Position numbers and translations under genes: made by a program
Shown: positions 6,483 to 8,344 of the stretch, one piece after another
Layout of the letters: every line of letters starts with the position of its first letter
Position numbering within the stretch: the first letter of the stretch is position 1
Notes under the pieces: generated by a model
Databases searched by the model: none
Seen by the model: only the letters and a program-made list of their open reading frames with translations
What the model was told of the DNA's origin: nothing
Assembly: GCA_003159055.1 (NCBI GenBank)
Contig: PMLH01000607.1
Coordinates: 1-8,344 of the forward strand
Direction of reading: 5' to 3'
DNA from: Myxococcales bacterium
Lineage (GTDB): Bacteria > Myxococcota > Polyangia > Fen-1088
Length of the DNA stretch: 8,344 nucleotides

Positions 6483-8344
6483 ATGACGAAACGCGCGATT
6501 CCAGCAATCTGCTTGACGGGGGCGGGCGCGTTTCTGTTTGCGTGCGCGGGTGCCCAGCTTGAAGGATCTTCCGGGGGCGGAAGCAGTGGCAGGGGTGGAA
6601 GCGGAACTGCTGGCTCAACCGGTCTCGTCATCAACACCGACGCGAGCGTCGCCGCGCCGCCGACACCCACGGATCCCGGCCAGGCGCCCATCGCGTGTGA
6701 CAACCCGACCGCATGCACCGATTTTCCGGCCGATCCGATCATCGACAAGAGTGCGCCGTCGAATGCGCCCAGCCAGTTCTCCGGCAGTCCGTCGGGCGGT
6801 GGTCCGTGCGTAGCCGAACCCGAGGACGGGGCGCTGTTTCCCTACAACTGGACCCGGCCTCGCATCAAGTGGACGGGCGCGAGTGGCCTGGCGCAGATCA
6901 CGATTCACGCCGACCTGGAAGCTCACGACCTGGTCGTCTACACGAAGTCCGACAACTGGATCATGGACAAGAAGATATGGTCCGGACTGGCTTCGCACGT
7001 TCACGAGCAGGACATCTCGGTCACCGTGCGTATGGCCGGCGGCGGTGCCACCACGGTGAAATTCCAGATCGCCTCGGCCAGCGCGGCTGGGAGCATCGTG
7101 TACTGGGCCGCGGATCCAACCGTGGTGGGAGTTCAGAACGTCACCACGGTGCAAGACACCACGTCCTTCCTGCGAGGCTTCACCGTGAGTGAAGAAGGTG
7201 TGGCGGACACCCTGAAGTTCTCGGAGGTCAAGCAGCCCAGCCGCGACCAGTCGGCCGCCAAGCGCACGCCCACCTGCATTGGCTGTCACTCGTCCACGCC
7301 CGAAGCTTCTTCGAGCTCCGCCGGGAGCAGCTTCATCGCCTTCGTCGACAACTGGCCGTGGAATTCCGTCATCGCTGGCGTGCAGCCCGGGATCGTCGGC
7401 GACCAACTGCCGAGCCTCTCGGTCGGGGGACTGGCGGATCTCAACAAGCCGTGGGCCGGCGCCGCCACCTTTTCCGGGAGCGTTTGGCAGGACGGCAAGC
7501 GGATGATGGTGACCACCTCGTCCGAACAGAACGAGCAACTGCCGTGGAGCACCGACGACAAGCAGCCCGCCAAGCTGGTCTGGTACAACCTTGATTCTCC
7601 GACCCCGCCGACGCTGACCTCGGTTGGGGCCGATCAGCAACCGATCGCTCAAATGAGCGCCAACAACTACGGTGTGATTGCCCGCAACGGTGACAGCAAT
7701 GGCGTCGCTTTTCCGACCTGGAGCCACGACGGCAGCACGATTATCTACTCATCTACCAATGGCGGCTGCCAGGATGGCCGGCTCCAAAAGGGCGCCACGG
7801 ACCTTTACAGCGTGCCCTACAACGACGGCAACGGCGGCGCCGCCAAGCCGGTGCCCGGCGCTTCGGACAAGAGCTGGGAGGAATACTACGCAGCCTATTC
7901 GCCCGACGACACCATGGTGCTCTTCGATCGCGTTCCGGCCGGGAATGAGATGTACGCGAACGACTCAGCCGAGATCTACTTCGTACCGCTCGGCTCCGCG
8001 CCAGGAGCGGGAACTGCCGTGCGGCTGGCCGCGAACGATCCAGTGGCCTGCACGGGCCAGAAGAGCCCCGGCATCAACAATCACTTCCCGAAGTGGGCTC
8101 CCGCGGCGCAGTCCTACAAGGGGCGCACCTACTACTGGGTCATCTACTCGTCGAATCGCGCTGGCATTCCATGCGTCACTGCGACCAACGGCGATGGGAA
8201 GTGCCACAAGATCTCTCAGCTCTACCTCACCGCCGTTTCCATCGAGAACGGCACGTACAAGACCTACAAGTCCGTCTACCTTTGGTGGCAGGCTCCGCCG
8301 ACGGACAAGAATCCCATGGTGAACACCACGCCAGTCTGGGACAT
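6483..8344 (+). CDS. Lipoprotein with CxxCH heme c motif and PD40-type beta-propeller (right end open)
   Basis: This frame is open from ATG 6483 to the window edge, 620 codons without a stop; GGGAG ends 10 nt before the ATG. The N-terminus is a lipoprotein signal with lipobox LFAC and lipidated Cys21, followed by a Gly/Ser-rich tether (about 29-47). A beta-rich domain (about 117-255) begins ALFPYNWTRP. At residues 265-269 is CIGCH, a covalent heme c attachment motif; only one is seen. The rest resembles TolB/PD40 propeller blades: FPTWSHDGSTIIYSS (411 on, Trp413 and Asp416), YSPDD (472-476) and FPKWAP (535-540) followed by WVIYSSNR. The architecture of sandwich, heme site and propeller is known among uncharacterised exported proteins of Myxococcota-like bacteria. 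An electron-transfer or redox-sensing role at the envelope is possible but unproven; the motif could also be non-heme. It lies 16 nt after the barrel gene, suggesting a shared transcript. Confidence 0.85.
   Translation, partial: MTKRAIPAICLTGAGAFLFACAGAQLEGSSGGGSSGRGGSGTAGSTGLVINTDASVAAPPTPTDPGQAPIACDNPTACTDFPADPIIDKSAPSNAPSQFSGSPSGGGPCVAEPEDGALFPYNWTRPRIKWTGASGLAQITIHADLEAHDLVVYTKSDNWIMDKKIWSGLASHVHEQDISVTVRMAGGGATTVKFQIASASAAGSIVYWAADPTVVGVQNVTTVQDTTSFLRGFTVSEEGVADTLKFSEVKQPSRDQSAAKRTPTCIGCHSSTPEASSSSAGSSFIAFVDNWPWNSVIAGVQPGIVGDQLPSLSVGGLADLNKPWAGAATFSGSVWQDGKRMMVTTSSEQNEQLPWSTDDKQPAKLVWYNLDSPTPPTLTSVGADQQPIAQMSANNYGVIARNGDSNGVAFPTWSHDGSTIIYSSTNGGCQDGRLQKGATDLYSVPYNDGNGGAAKPVPGASDKSWEEYYAAYSPDDTMVLFDRVPAGNEMYANDSAEIYFVPLGSAPGAGTAVRLAANDPVACTGQKSPGINNHFPKWAPAAQSYKGRTYYWVIYSSNRAGIPCVTATNGDGKCHKISQLYLTAVSIENGTYKTYKSVYLWWQAPPTDKNPMVNTTPVWD

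Noticed and set aside
6615..7727. 370-codon minus-strand open frame
   Set aside because: It is antisense to the lipoprotein gene, whose lipobox, heme motif and propeller motifs are clear in the plus frame.

Overview
The window is GC-rich, tightly packed DNA that looks chromosomal. The gene content suggests a Myxococcota-type (deltaproteobacterial) genome. The clues are a periplasmic TPR / beta-sandwich / beta-barrel protein, a Gly/Ser-rich lipoprotein with one CxxCH motif followed by a PD40-type propeller, and several two-component genes in a row. This placement comes from protein architecture only, because no rRNA or other phylogenetic marker is present. No tRNA, rRNA, insertion sequence, CRISPR array or phage gene was seen.

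Layout: (1) 1-638, minus strand: the 5' part of an aconitase gene, cut by the window edge. (2) 639-739: a short divergent intergenic region with a perfect 7-bp hairpin. (3) 740-1900, plus strand: a response regulator with an HD-GYP output domain, predicted to degrade cyclic di-GMP. (4) 1901-2084: a regulatory region with two 16-bp dyad repeats 23 bp apart, a close match to a sigma-54 (-24/-12) promoter, and a good ribosome binding site. (5) 2085-3383 and 3386-4717: a membrane histidine kinase and an NtrC-family sigma-54 activator, separated by 2 nt. (6) 4718-4945: an intergenic region with several small hairpins. (7) 4946-6466: one exported-protein reading frame interrupted by a single in-frame TAA at 5564-5566, leaving an N-terminal half (signal peptide, TPR-like helices) and a C-terminal half (beta-sandwich end, acidic linker, predicted outer-membrane barrel). 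(8) 6483 to the window end: a lipoprotein with a c-type heme motif and a propeller, open at the right edge. Its gene is continuous from 6483 to 8344.

The most coherent story is regulatory. A sigma-54 promoter lies in front of a kinase/NtrC pair. Two near-identical dyads sit about 107 and 84 bp upstream of the predicted transcription start, where NtrC-type activators normally bind. This suggests that the pair activates its own transcription and gives a candidate binding motif (AGTGCGGWATTSGCAS) for finding its regulon. The second notable point is the single stop codon splitting an otherwise intact envelope protein. It could be a real nonsense mutation or a sequence error.
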